From Buxus sempervirens (taxonomy: Eukaryota > Streptophyta > Magnoliopsida > Buxales > Buxaceae), in contig OX387191.1 in NCBI GenBank assembly GCA_947561395.2, positions 32,939,439 through 33,003,438 of the forward strand: DNA of 64,000 nt, read 5' to 3'. Positions within the stretch are counted from its first letter, which is position 1, and every line of letters begins with the position of its first letter. This document shows, one piece after another, positions 41,601 to 51,566 of this stretch. Both the position numbers and the translations under genes were made by a program. The notes beneath the pieces were generated by a model. That model did not search any database, was not told the origin of the DNA, and worked only from the letters and a program-made list of their open reading frames with translations.

Positions 41601-42482
41601 ATTGCGACTTCATTCGTGCCTTATGGTTTGGAGTTCTTGGGGGCAGGTTACCTGATCAGGGGCAACAGATATCCTATAGGGAATGGGTATTTGAAGTCCT
41701 GATGGAGCTGGAGAAGCAAGCCGATGATCATTCAGGGGGTTTTCTGACTGCTTGGGCACATTTGTGCTGGGCGGTGTGGTTGACTAGGAATAAGTTTCTT
41801 TTTGAGAATGTGACTCCATCAATTCAAGTAACAATAGCTGTGTTTCATAATTTACAGGAAGATTCAAAAAGACTGCAGGATGCAGGAGGAATTAGGTGTA
41901 CAAAACCAGTGGAGGAGGTGTTCGTGGGATGGAGAAGACCAAGCTTTGGATGGACTTCACTCAACATTGATGGAGCAGCAAGAGGGTCACCTGGAGCTGC
42001 AGCTATAGGTGCTGTTTTGCGGAATGAGGAAGGACGAATTGAGGGAGCGCTTGCATTCCAGATTGGTACAGCGAACGCCACTATTGCGGAAGCTACAGCG
42101 TTGGTTGAAGGGCTGAAGATGGCGCTGGCATGTAATGTAAACAGGGTCAGAATTGAAAGCGACTCGCAGGTTAGTTATTCAGGATTTGTTAAACCTTCTG
42201 CCAACCCTTGGAAGATTGCTCCTCTGCTGGATGAAGCAAGACACTTATGCGGGTTGTTCATGGGCGTGGAGATGGTCAAGATTTTTAGAGAAGCAAATAT
42301 GGTCGCAGATAGGCTTGCAAACCATGCGCTGGATTCATTTTCTTGCTTCTGGGTGAATAGCTTTCCGGCAGATGTGTCAAAGCTGGCGGATGATGATGTT
42401 AGGGGGAGAACTTCTAGCAGAATTGTAAGATGTCCGTAAGGATTTGGAATGTCTGAATCTTTTGGTATCAAAAAAAAAAAAA
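38694..42482 (+). mobile_element. 5'-truncated L1-type LINE with 18-bp TSD and poly(A)
   Basis: A perfect 18-bp duplication AATTAGGCTTTTTAGAAA lies at 38676-38693 and 42483-42500. A 15-A tail (42470-42484) ends the element. The insert is about 3.8 kb and lacks ORF1 and the N-terminal endonuclease, which is typical of target-primed reverse transcription. It is inserted in the TIR element. The long perfect TSD and a nearly intact ORF2 point to a fairly young insertion. Confidence 0.93.
38708..42439 (+). pseudogene. LINE ORF2 remnant: endonuclease C-terminus, RT, zinc knuckle, RNase H
   Basis: One reading frame with a single TAG at 41573-41575. Order: end of the APE-type endonuclease (VLGDFNVPL, WNNGR, SSDHGPL); reverse transcriptase (SPGPDGFQGIFYQ, YRPISLCNFSYK, LDLTKAYDRL, RGLRQGDPLSP, catalytic FADDLLLFGR); zf-RVT (CVLCNKE, then HRHLFLYC after the stop); and a plant-type RNase H (LNIDGAARGSPG, IAEATALVEGL, IESDSQ, REANMVADRLA). 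The start is lost by 5' truncation, so 38708 is only the first in-frame ATG. The TAG falls where Gln is plausible (CAG to TAG). Catalytic residues of RT and RNase H appear intact. Confidence 0.93.
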
Positions 42483-42885
42483 AATTAGGCTTTTTAGAAA
42501 GCTTTTTAGAAAGAGAACCCAGTAAAAGGGTTTGTTGAGCTATACCTCAGTTGGACATGCTATTCCTTAGATTTAATCTAAAAAGCTTAATTGAACATTA
42601 ACAAAAGATAACATTACATCATAAAAAAGTTTTATTGGGACTGTACCTCACTTTTGTTGTTATTACTGACATGGGAATGATACAAATCAATTCTTCATAA
42701 GTTCATCTAATAAGTGGAATTGGATTTTAAATCAATTCTTCATGGAATTGTAATTCCAAATTTCAATTCTCTTGCCATCCAATCACAATAATTTCAATTC
42801 TACCAAATTCCAATTCTTGATGAATTAGAATTGGAATTATAATTCTTAATTCTAATTCCAATTCATTGAACCAATCGGGGCTTAA

Positions 42886-43987
42886 TGGAAAACTAGCGTT
42901 GAACGACGACGAAAGACGGAATAGCGTCGTTAGTTTTAGTCGTTCGGCATTAGTTTTCCTGTCACTTTCGTCTCCGTCGTTTTTTGTTTTTAAAATGAGA
43001 AGGACGCGTGTTGCGTCCTTACATTTCGAAAGACCATTCGAAAGACAAACGGTGACAAAAGAAATTGGTTGTTCCAAACAAGCCTCTGGTTTAGCAAGCA
43101 TTTTAAAAAACGAATTAGCCGCGCTTTTCTATATTCAGTAAATCCTGAATATATCCCAATAAATGTTAGGGGTAGTTTCGAAAACGAAAAAGAGCCCCGT
43201 GCATTATATCCGGGCCACACGAGCCGCACGAGAGAGTGAAGCGAAAGGTAGGGTTTGGTCTGATAGGGCAGGAAGAAGGGAAGGTTCTTGAAGCGGCAAG
43301 AGCGCATGTGGAGACGAAAACGCTGACACGAGATCTGATGTGCAATTTCATAGTTTTCAATCTGACTCAAATGAAATTGCTGCTCGTCCCTCTCTCTTCT
43401 GCTCTTCCTCTCTTTCAGTTCCTCTCTCTGCTGAATCGCTCCACCTCTCGAGGCCTTGTGATGATGCAGAGTTGCTCTGAAGGTCCGTCGCTTTTCCGTT
43501 CTCCATGTTGAAGCGTTCTGAGATTTGCAGAACTGCTCTGCAAATCGCCCTATGGAAATGAACTCTTGACTTTATCCCTTTTGTAAGACAAATGATATTG
43601 ATCCTTTCCTGATATTTTGATAAATTTAGAGACATCTCAACTTATTTTGTTGAGAGTAACACCGACATCTTTTTCGATTCATGTTGGACCATTTCTATCT
43701 TTATAAAGTTAATGGTTTAGGTAACTGACATTTTACCTTTGTTCAATGCTTTTTAAATATCTTATTTTGTCTTAATGTAAATTTAGTTATTGTTTTCCTT
43801 ATGCGTTTCCATCATAAAGTTATATGTATTTGTACAATAAGAAAAAGTGTCATTATGGAGGCGAAACATTTATTAAATGAAATTGATTAGTTGGATTGTT
43901 AATATGAAATTAACCAAAGAAAATTTTATCTGATACTAAAAATCTATACTATTATATAAAGCCAACTCTCAGTTTTCTTGATGACAT
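42886..43987. other. Host spacer; no convincing gene
   Basis: Region 42886-43520 is less AT-rich, with clustered CG dinucleotides (GAACGACGACG; GGGCCACACGAGCCGCACG near 43213) and could be a promoter or first-exon region. The plus-strand frame 43236-43511 has no recognisable motif. The remainder is AT-rich without coding potential. Confidence 0.3.
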
Positions 43988-44370
43988 TTGTTAGCGCCTT
44001 GATTCCACCTGTAATAATATTGCTTGAGGGAGTCACAAGTTTATATGTATAGACCTTCATTTTTTTCTCCCTGAGCAATATGAGATTCCAGGACTTCACA
44101 ATCCGTCCTCCCTTAGCATGTCCCACACAGTAGCCTGTTAGTCCATTAATCCTAGCCTGTTCACATAAACTTGGAATTTTCAGTCTCCTTCAATTTTAGT
44201 CAGGGTCCGGCTCTAATACCATTTTGTAATGCTCCAATCCCACCAACAACGATCTTATATACTTTAGTTCATTGAGCTTCACAGTTTTGCTGCTTACATA
44301 TATGGACCTTCAATTTCAAGCAATGTGGAATTCCAACATATCAGAATCCATGCCCCTTAAGGCTATGTTT
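43988..44370 (-). mobile_element. Probable decayed TRIM (terminal-repeat retrotransposon in miniature)
   Basis: Two diverged direct repeats about 260 bp apart share CTTATATACTTTAGTTC-like and TATAKACCTTCAWTTT...GAGCAATRTGRGATTCCA phrases (about 43990-44115 and 44228-44360). Between them, on the minus strand, a primer-site-like TGGTATTAGAGCCGG (44221-44207) follows an ATTACA LTR end by 3 bases. The internal region is only about 100 bp and non-coding. Boundaries are approximate and no TSD was confirmed. Confidence 0.45.
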
Positions 44371-45078
44371 GGAGCCTTGGGTTTGGGAAGAAAAGTAAGG
44401 AAACAGGCAAAAAAGTCTTTTACCCTGTTTGGTCAAGGCTAAGAAACCTTGTATGGAGAGAAAAGGAAAGAAAATTTGCCTGAAATTCCCTTTCCCTCTT
44501 TGAAAAATTTTCTTCCCAAAAACCTAGCAATTTGGGGAAAAAAAGAAACCATGGAAAATGCACGAAGAAAGTCTCGCTCACCCTCATCGACCTCGACTTC
44601 TCTCAAACTTTCTTCTCTTCTTCACTCATGATCACGATAATCTCCTAGAGAGCGAAAAGTCATTCTAGGTCGTCTTGCTAACCATGCTACACTATAATGC
44701 TTCAATTTTTGATATTTTGAAGAAACTCTAACATGCTATTGAGTTGGTCTTTTCTTGTAGGGTTTTATTTGAAGCAAAGAAGGGAAGCTATCGCCTCAAT
44801 CATCTCATTCTTCTTTGTTAAAAATCAGGTAGAAAGCCCCATTTTTTACTCTTTTTTTTTACCTTCACAGTGGAAAGGAGATTTTGGTCGAAAATTGTTC
44901 TCTCTACCATTGGGACTTAGAGCAAATGGAGATATTCTATCTCTTCTACTTCCAACAGTAAAGAAATTACTTGCTCCAATGGGAGAGAGAATTGTTTTCT
45001 ATCATTCTGTTTTTATTTTTTTAAGATGGAAAAGAAATACAGTATCTCTATTTTTTTCTTTTTTTTTTCTTGTGTTCA
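44371..45078. other. Host spacer, CT/AT-rich; no gene
   Basis: Starts with TTAAGGCTATGTTTGGAGCC at 44357-44376, which resembles the end of a TAA-target MITE, but I did not find a matching inverted end. The open frames 44449-44631 and 44733-45083 lack motifs. Confidence 0.3.
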
Positions 45079-45090
45079 TTTGACTAGGTG

Positions 45091-46015
45091 AAAATTGTTG
45101 GTGGCGAAACGATTAATTTTCTGGTTAAAATAGGTTTGCATCAAGGATCAGTTATTAGCCTTTATCTTTTCACTTTAGTTATGAATGAATTAACGATTCA
45201 TATTCAAGATGAGGTGCCTTGGTGTATGCTACTTATGGATGATGTAGTATTGGTGGGTCACACTAGAGAAGAAGTAAATGTAAAACTAGAATTGTGGAGA
45301 GATACCTTGAAACCAAAGGGTTTTAGAATAAGTCATGCGAAAGTTGAATATATAAAATGCCTTTTTATACAAATAATAATATAGCTAAAGAAACTATTAG
45401 AATTGACAATCATGATGTCCCTTTAAGTAATCAGTTCAAATATCTTAGATCAATGATACAAGAAGATAAAGAAATTGATGAAGATATTGCACATAAGATT
45501 AAAGCTGGTTGGCTTAAGTGGAGGGGCGCTTCTGGTGTTTTGTGTGATAAGCATGTTCCACTTAAATTAAATGATAAATTTTATAAGATAGCAATTAGAT
45601 TAGTTATGTTATATGGTGTAGAATGTTGGGCGGCAAAGAATGAATATATTCAGAAGATAAGTATTATCGAGATAAGGATGCTAAGATGGATTTGTGGAAA
45701 AACTAGGAAAGACAAGATAAGAAATGAAGACGCTCAAAAGTAACCATAGGAATAGCATGCATTAGAGATAAAATGAAGGAAAGTAGGTTAAGGTGGTTTG
45801 GTCATATAAAATGGAGACTTAAAGATGCACTTGTTAGAAGGTGTGAGAGTATGCAGATTGAAAGGCCTAAGTGAGCAAGAGGGAGACCTAAAAAGACATG
45901 GATGAAGTTTATAAAACAAGATTTAAAAAATCATAAACTAACTAAAAATATGATTTTTGATAGAGCGGGATAAAGAGACAAGATTCGTGTTGCATTCCCC
46001 ACTTTGGTGGGAATT
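45091..46015 (+). pseudogene. RTE LINE reverse transcriptase C-terminal remnant
   Basis: Two overlapping frames (45088-45384 and 45357-45743) followed by a third decayed piece to about 46015. Motifs: GLHQGSVISLYLFTLVMNEL, then IQDEVPWCMLLMDDVVLVG, where the usual FADD is degraded to LMDD, then TREEVNVKLELWRDTLKPKG, YLRSMIQEDKEIDEDI, MLYGVECWA and MLRWICGKTRKDKIRNE. Downstream fragments read RWFGHIK and GRPKKTW before a closing PTLVGIGL-like end. Frameshift near 45365 and several stops. The N-terminal endonuclease is missing through 5' truncation. Confidence 0.85.
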
Positions 46016-46028
46016 GGCTTATGATGAT

Positions 46029-46918
46029 TGTTAGAACCCTAAATTTGGGGTTTTAAATTACAAAAATAGAAAAAGGGACTTTTTGAAATAAAAGTTAAAG
46101 AAACATGGGAACAGTGATATTTTTAAAATTAATTTTTTATCCTAAACTTTTCAAAATATCAGAAGTGGAATGAAGTTTTTTAAATTTACAAAAACCCACC
46201 CCAGGTTCCCAATGAACATATTTTGAACTTGTGTGTTTGTGGGTTGCTATTTTTGTAACCCAAATCAAGGGGAAATCATTCTAAAATGATTCCCAGGTTA
46301 AAAGAAAGTGATTGAGAGAAGATTAGAAGGTTTTTTAGAAGGATTTAGCAAATCGTTTCAAATTTGGGGAAATTTCCAAACAAATGTTAACAGTCATTTG
46401 GAAACAGATTTCTTTGGGCTTGTGACTCTCCTTCTCTCTTAGATTAGAAACTTTCTAAATGTTAGAAATCTTTTTTGCCATTGTGTAGCTCTCTCTCTCC
46501 CTCTTCCGTGAGCAACCATCCCTTTAAAACGTGAGTTTCTTTCAATCTGAAAAAGAAAAAGAAAAAGAGGAACGATCCTTAGGGTTGATTTAGAAAACCC
46601 ATCAGACCTTTCTCTCTATCTCGCAACCCATTTCTCTCACCCCATCTCCCTGTCGCATATCCTTCTGTCGCAAATCCTTACCTACAGCTACTTCTCATCC
46701 TGTCACAGTAAGGTTTTGCTGTGTTAATTTGTCGCAACAGCATCCTCCACCCCCTGTTGCAGCAGCTCCTTCACGTAACTCTCTCATCTCTTGCACTCCT
46801 CTCATTCTCGCAATCTCTTTCTCAGCCACAGTCACACCTCTCTCTCGCCATCTCTTACCTCCGTTGCAGTTTTTCTCAGTCATACCTTCACCTTCTCTTG
46901 CTGTTAACCCCTGTCGCA

Positions 46919-46956
<38 letters not shown>

Positions 46957-48435
46957 GTCATCTCTTTGTCGCAGCAAAAGGTCCCATGGATTTTGTTCTC
47001 GGAATCTCAATCGCACTTCTTAGACTCTTTCTGATCTTTGGCGACACTTTAGCATTACTGTCCACTATACAATTTCTGTCTTCAGGTAAGAGGACCAAGT
47101 CCACTATACAACTTCTGTCTTCAGTTAAGAGGACCATCTGTTATTATCTTTATTCGTTGCCTGAAGTTTGCAATAAAGGAGAGAGAGTTCGTAGGATAGT
47201 TCGTAGTTTTCTGTAGATGATCATAGAATTTGGGTGTTCTTTGTAATGAGATCTTAATGAAAAAAATGTAGAAATTCCAGCATGAATGTATTGATTTTGT
47301 ATCTGATTAGTTAACTATCTTGCATCTTCTTGGATTTCTTCTTGCTATATAAATATAGAAACATATTTAAATTTGCTGTTTCATAATCCTGAGAATATAA
47401 ACACTATGCAGATCTAAATTTTTTATGGATGAAGGGTTATTTCAATATGGGTTGTTTCAAATACATGAACTTTATCTTTTAGTTTTTTCTTAGATTAGAT
47501 TTGTAATGTAAAAGGTTTTTATTCATTTATTTTTTATTTTATTTTATTTATTTTTTAGTCCTTTGTCCAAGTAAATTTCAATGGAATAAATCTAAATAAG
47601 GAATTTGTAAGTTTAATGATTGCTTTTAAAAGACTTCAAAAAAAAGAAAAGAAAAGAAGAAGAAAACTTTAGATGTTTTAGAATTTGTAATTTTTTTTGC
47701 GTCCTTAAAATTTTTAGAAATCTATAAAGATTAGGATTTTAGAAATATTTTTACTTGTATAAAATCTAGAAACTTAAAAACTTTCCCTTTTAGGACTTGT
47801 ATATATTTTTAGGATTTGCATATATAGAAAAATTTAGAAAATTTAAGATTTGAAAATTTAGAAATGTTTCCTTTTTAGGATTTGTATATATTAGTAAATT
47901 TAGAAATATTTAGAAATTTAGTAACTTTCCATTTTAGTAATTTTAGAAATTTTCCTTTTAACATTTAGGAATTTGTAAAAATTAGGATTTTAGAAATAAT
48001 CATTTTGTGTAATATTTTGCAAACTTAGAAATTTCTCATTTTTTTAGATTTGCAAATTTAGAAACCTTCCTTTTTTTTAGTAAATTTAGAAACTTTTTTT
48101 TTGTGTGTAAAGATTATGAATTTTAGAAATATTTCATTTGTATAAAATTTAGCAAACTTAGAAACTTCATTTTTTTTAGGATTTGTAAAATTTTAGGAAA
48201 TTGTAAACAAATAAATTTTTTTAGGGTGAAATTTAGATAAGGTAACTAGTTCATTGAACCATGGGTGGTTAGGTGCTTAACACCTTCCCAACCACTTAAT
48301 TGAACACCCTAACCCAAAATCAGGTTGGACCCAATTTTAAATTCTTAATTAATTAATTTTTATGGTGTCCATCCACACCCAAATTGAACCATGAAGGGTG
48401 GCGACTCCATTGACTTGAATCGATCCCACGGGCCG
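46029..48435 (+). repeat. Left LTR of the inverted pair (plus orientation)
   Basis: Starts TGTTAGAACCC and ends CCGTGTTTCCACA. After 2 bases follows TGGTGACTTCACTGGGAAG, a primer-site-like motif. Contains a CT microsatellite (about 46921-46957), an AT-rich stretch with repeated TTTAGAAA words (47690-48210) and GGTGGCGACTCC near 48400. About 2407 bp. Frames within 46695-47216 are CT-driven. Confidence 0.8.
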
Positions 48436-48558
48436 TGTTTCCACAATTGGTGACTTCACTGGGAAGATTTGTGGATTCAACCCTATAATAGATTTCACCC
48501 TAATTTTGTAATATTATTTATTGCTTAATTTTTTAGAATAATTTGTACACATGTGCAC

Positions 48559-48562
<4 letters not shown>

Positions 48563-48590
<28 letters not shown>

Positions 48591-48592
48591 CA
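48563..48592. repeat. (AC)n microsatellite in the left leader
   Basis: An AC dinucleotide run next to ACATGTGCACACACGC. The corresponding place in the right arm (about 49081-49100) has a shorter GT run, so the tract changed length after the arms diverged. Confidence 0.95.
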
Positions 48593-48665
48593 TGGATGTA
48601 ATTATTGTCTTGATTATATTTGCATGGGGTGGTGCGCACGAAGGAAAATGCGTAGATGTGCCGCC

Positions 48666-49010
48666 TTGAATGGTGCATGAACATGCATTGCATAGCCATT
48701 AGATTTTTATCTAGCAGCGTACCCCCCACCAGTATAAACTAAACCCGGCTAGTAATAGTCCAGCACGCTCGAGATCACAATCTGGGAAAGGGGGGCAGAA
48801 CCTAGCCAGCTCAACCACCTAGCTTTGGCTAAGGGGTTGGGTCACCTCTTCCTTACCTGTGAGCCTGCATGCATACGTGGCGAGCATTGATGAAGTAGCA
48901 CGTGATCTCCTTTTGAGGACTAATGCAATCAAATTTAAAATCGGTTAAAATAGAAGAGTCCATGAAGGGCCTACAACACCCTGACCCATTTCATTTTAAG
49001 GCAGTTCATC
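48666..49010. other. Unique centre between the inverted arms
   Basis: About 345 bp without an inverted counterpart. It includes TCCAGCACGCTCGAGATCAC and AAGGGGTTGGGTCACCTC. No open frame or recognised domain. It may be the remains of the internal region of the original element. Confidence 0.5.
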
Positions 49011-49210
49011 TACGCATTCTCTCTCGTGCGCATCACCCCATGCAGATATAATCAAGACAATAAATACAATAATTACATCCATGGTGTGTGTGTGTATATG
49101 CACATGTGTACAAATTATTTTAAAAAATTAAGCAATAAATAATATTACAAAATTAGGGTGAAATCTATTCTAGGGTTGAACCCACAAATCTCCCTAGTGG
49201 AGTTGCCAGT

Positions 49211-51529
49211 TGTGGGAACACGGCTCGTGGGGTCGGTTCAGGTCAATGGAGTCGCCACCATCCATGGTTTAATTTTGGTATAGATGGATACCATAAAAAT
49301 TAATTAATTAAGAATTTAAAATTTGGTCAAACCAGATTTTGGGTCAGGGGGTTCAATTAAGTGGTTGGGAAGGTGTTAGGTATCCAACCACCCATGGCTC
49401 AATGAACCGGTTACCTTATCTAAATTTCACCCTAAAAAAATTTATTTATTTACAATTTCCTAAAATTTTACACATCCTAAAGAAAAGGAAATTTCTTAGT
49501 TTGCTAAATTTTATACAAATGGAATATTTCTAAAATTCATAATCTTTACAAAAAAAAAGTTTCTAAATTTATTAAAGAAAAGAAAGGTTTCTAATTTTCT
49601 AACTGTTTTTAAATTTGCAAATCTAGAAAAAGGAGAAATTTTCTAAGTTTGCGAAATTTTACACAAAATGATTATTTCTAAAATCATAATTTTTACAAAT
49701 TCCTAAATGTGAAAAGGAAACTTTCTAAATTTACTAAAATGGAAGTTTCTAAATTTCTAAATATTTCTAAATTTGCAAATCTGAAATTTTATAAATGTTT
49801 CTATATATTCAAATCCTAAAATATATATACAAGTCCTAAAAGGGAAAGTTTTTAAGTTTTTAGATTTTATACAAGTAAAAATATTTCTAAAATCCTAATC
49901 TTTGTAGATTTCTAAAAACTTTAAGGACGCAAAAAAAATTACAAATTCTAAAACATCAAAAGCTTTTTTCTTCTTTTCTTTTCTTTTTTTTTTAAGCCTT
50001 TTAAGAGCAATCATTAAACTTACAAATTCCTTCTTTAGATTTATTCTATTGAAATTTACTTGAATGAAGGACTTCAAAAAAGAATTAAATGAATAAAAAC
50101 CTTTTACATTACAAATCTAATCTAAGAAAAAACTTAAAGATAAAGTTCATGTATTTAAAGCAACTCATATTGAAACAACCCTTCATCCATAAAAAATTTA
50201 GATCTGCATAGTGTTTATATTCTCAGGATCATGAAACAGCAAATTTAAATATGTTTCTATTCCTATATAGCAAGAAGAAATCCAAGAAGATGCAATATAG
50301 TGAATTAATCAGATACAAAATCAGTACATTCATGCTGAAAGTTCTACATTTTTTAATTAAGATCTCATTACAAAGAACACCCAAATTCTATGATCATCTA
50401 CAAAAAACTACAAACTATCTCTCCTTTATTGTAAACTTCAGGCAACGAATAAAGATAATAATAGATGGTCCTCTTACCTGAAGACAGAAGTTGTATAGTG
50501 GACTTGGTCCTCTTACCTGAAAACAGAAGTTGTATAGTGGATAGTGATGCTGAACAAGTGTCGCTGAAGATCAGAGAGAGTCCGAAAAGTGCGATTGAGA
50601 TTCCGAGAGCAAAAGCCAAGGGACCTACTGCTGCGACAAAGAGATGACAAGAGAAAGAGAGAGGTGCGATAGGGGTTAACAACAAGAGAGGGTGAAGGTA
50701 CGACTGAAAAAGATTGCAACAGAGGTAAGAGATGGCGAGAGAGAGGTGTGGCTGAGAGGGAGATTGCGAGAATGAGAGAGGGAGTGCAAGAGATGAGACA
50801 GAGTTACGTGAAGGAGCTGTTGCAACAGGGGGTGGAGGATGTTGTTGCGGCATATTAACACAGCAAAACCTTACTGCGACAGGATGAGAAGTAGCCATAG
50901 GTAGGGATTTGCGACAGAAGGACATGTGACAGGGAGATGGGTTGCGAGATAGAGAGAGAGAGAGGTTTGATGGGTTTTTAGAATTAGCCCCAAGGATCGT
51001 TCCTCTTTTTCTTTTCTTTTTTTTCAGATTGAAAGAAACTTTCGTTTTAAAGGGGTGGTTGCTCATGGAAGAGCTACACAATACAAAGAAAGATTTCTAA
51101 CATTTAGGAAGTTTCTAATCTAAGAGAGGGAGATTCAAAAGCCCAAAGAGATATGTTTCCAAATGATTGTTAACAGTCGTTTGGAAATTTCCCCAAATTT
51201 GAAACGATTTGCTAAGTCCTTCTAAAAACCTTCTACTCTTCTCTCAATCACTTTCTTTTAACCTAGGAATCATTTTAGAATGATTTCCCTTTGATTTGGG
51301 TTGCAAAAATAGCAACCCACGAACACCCAAGCTCAAAATATGTTTGTTGGGAACCTGGGGTGGGTTTTTGTAAATTTAAAAAACTTCATTCCACTTTTGA
51401 TATTTTGAAAAGTTTAGGATAAAAAATTAATTTTAAAAATATTACTTTCCCCCTGTTTCTCGACTTTTATTTCAAAAAGTCCCTTTTTTTGTTTTTGTAA
51501 TTTAAACCCCCAAAATTGGGGTTCTGGCA
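49211..51529 (-). repeat. Right LTR of the inverted pair (minus orientation)
   Basis: On the minus strand it starts at 51529 TGCCAGAACCCC and ends at 49211 GTGTTCCCACA. After 2 bases follows TGGCAACTCCACTAGGGAG. About 2319 bp. It aligns by eye along its whole length with the left LTR, with scattered substitutions and indels. The long minus-strand frame 50398-51081 is the U3/R part of the LTR and has no left-arm equivalent of the same length, so it is not a conserved gene. Confidence 0.8.
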
Positions 51530-51566
51530 ATGATGATGATGATGGTGATGTTTGTTTGACTAGGTG

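Larger units (their letters stand above)
37348..42882. mobile_element. TIR element (PIF/Harbinger or Tourist-like), TSD TAA, carrying a nested LINE
   Basis: Left end GGACCCGATTGGTCCA at 37348 and right end TGAACCAATCGGGGCT at 42882 are inverted repeats (core CCCGATTGGT/ACCAATCGGG). They are flanked by TAA at 37345-37347 and 42883-42885, the 3-bp duplication expected of PIF/Harbinger. Both subterminal regions are rich in GGAATTGGAATT words. Without the L1 LINE at 38694-42482 the element is about 1.75 kb and encodes no transposase, so it would be non-autonomous. The Ser-rich frame 37611-38276 is CT-repeat driven. Confidence 0.68.
46029..51529. mobile_element. Insertion with two LTRs in inverted orientation, TSD ATGAT
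   Basis: The left end is TGTTAGAACCC (46029). The right end, read on the minus strand, is TGCCAGAACCCC (51529). Sequence from 46029 inward on the plus strand matches sequence from 51529 inward on the minus strand over about 2.6 kb, including a 2.3-2.4 kb LTR, a primer-site-like motif and about 230 bp of leader. A unique centre of roughly 345 bp (48666-49010) separates the arms. Pentamers ATGAT flank both outer ends (46024-46028, 51530-51534), though inside an (ATG)n tract, which weakens this TSD. The whole thus looks like one insertion into the tail of the RTE LINE, with two U3 ends outermost. No coding sequence. Confidence 0.8.
45091..51554 (+). mobile_element. 5'-truncated RTE-clade LINE with 12-bp TSD, containing a nested inverted-LTR insertion
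   Basis: TTTGACTAGGTG occurs at 45079-45090 and again at 51555-51566, a perfect 12-bp duplication. LINE sequence occupies 45091-46028 and 51530-51554. Its 3' end is an (ATG)n tail (TTATGATGAT...ATGATGATGATGGTGATG), as in RTE elements. The 5.5 kb between belong to a later insertion inside that tail. Confidence 0.85.

Noticed and set aside
43236-43511. 91-codon frame in a less AT-rich region
   Set aside because: No motif or clear splice structure; kept only as a possible promoter/first-exon area.
50398-51081. 227-codon minus-strand frame in the right inverted LTR
   Set aside because: Low-complexity and not kept in the matching left LTR, which is broken by stops.
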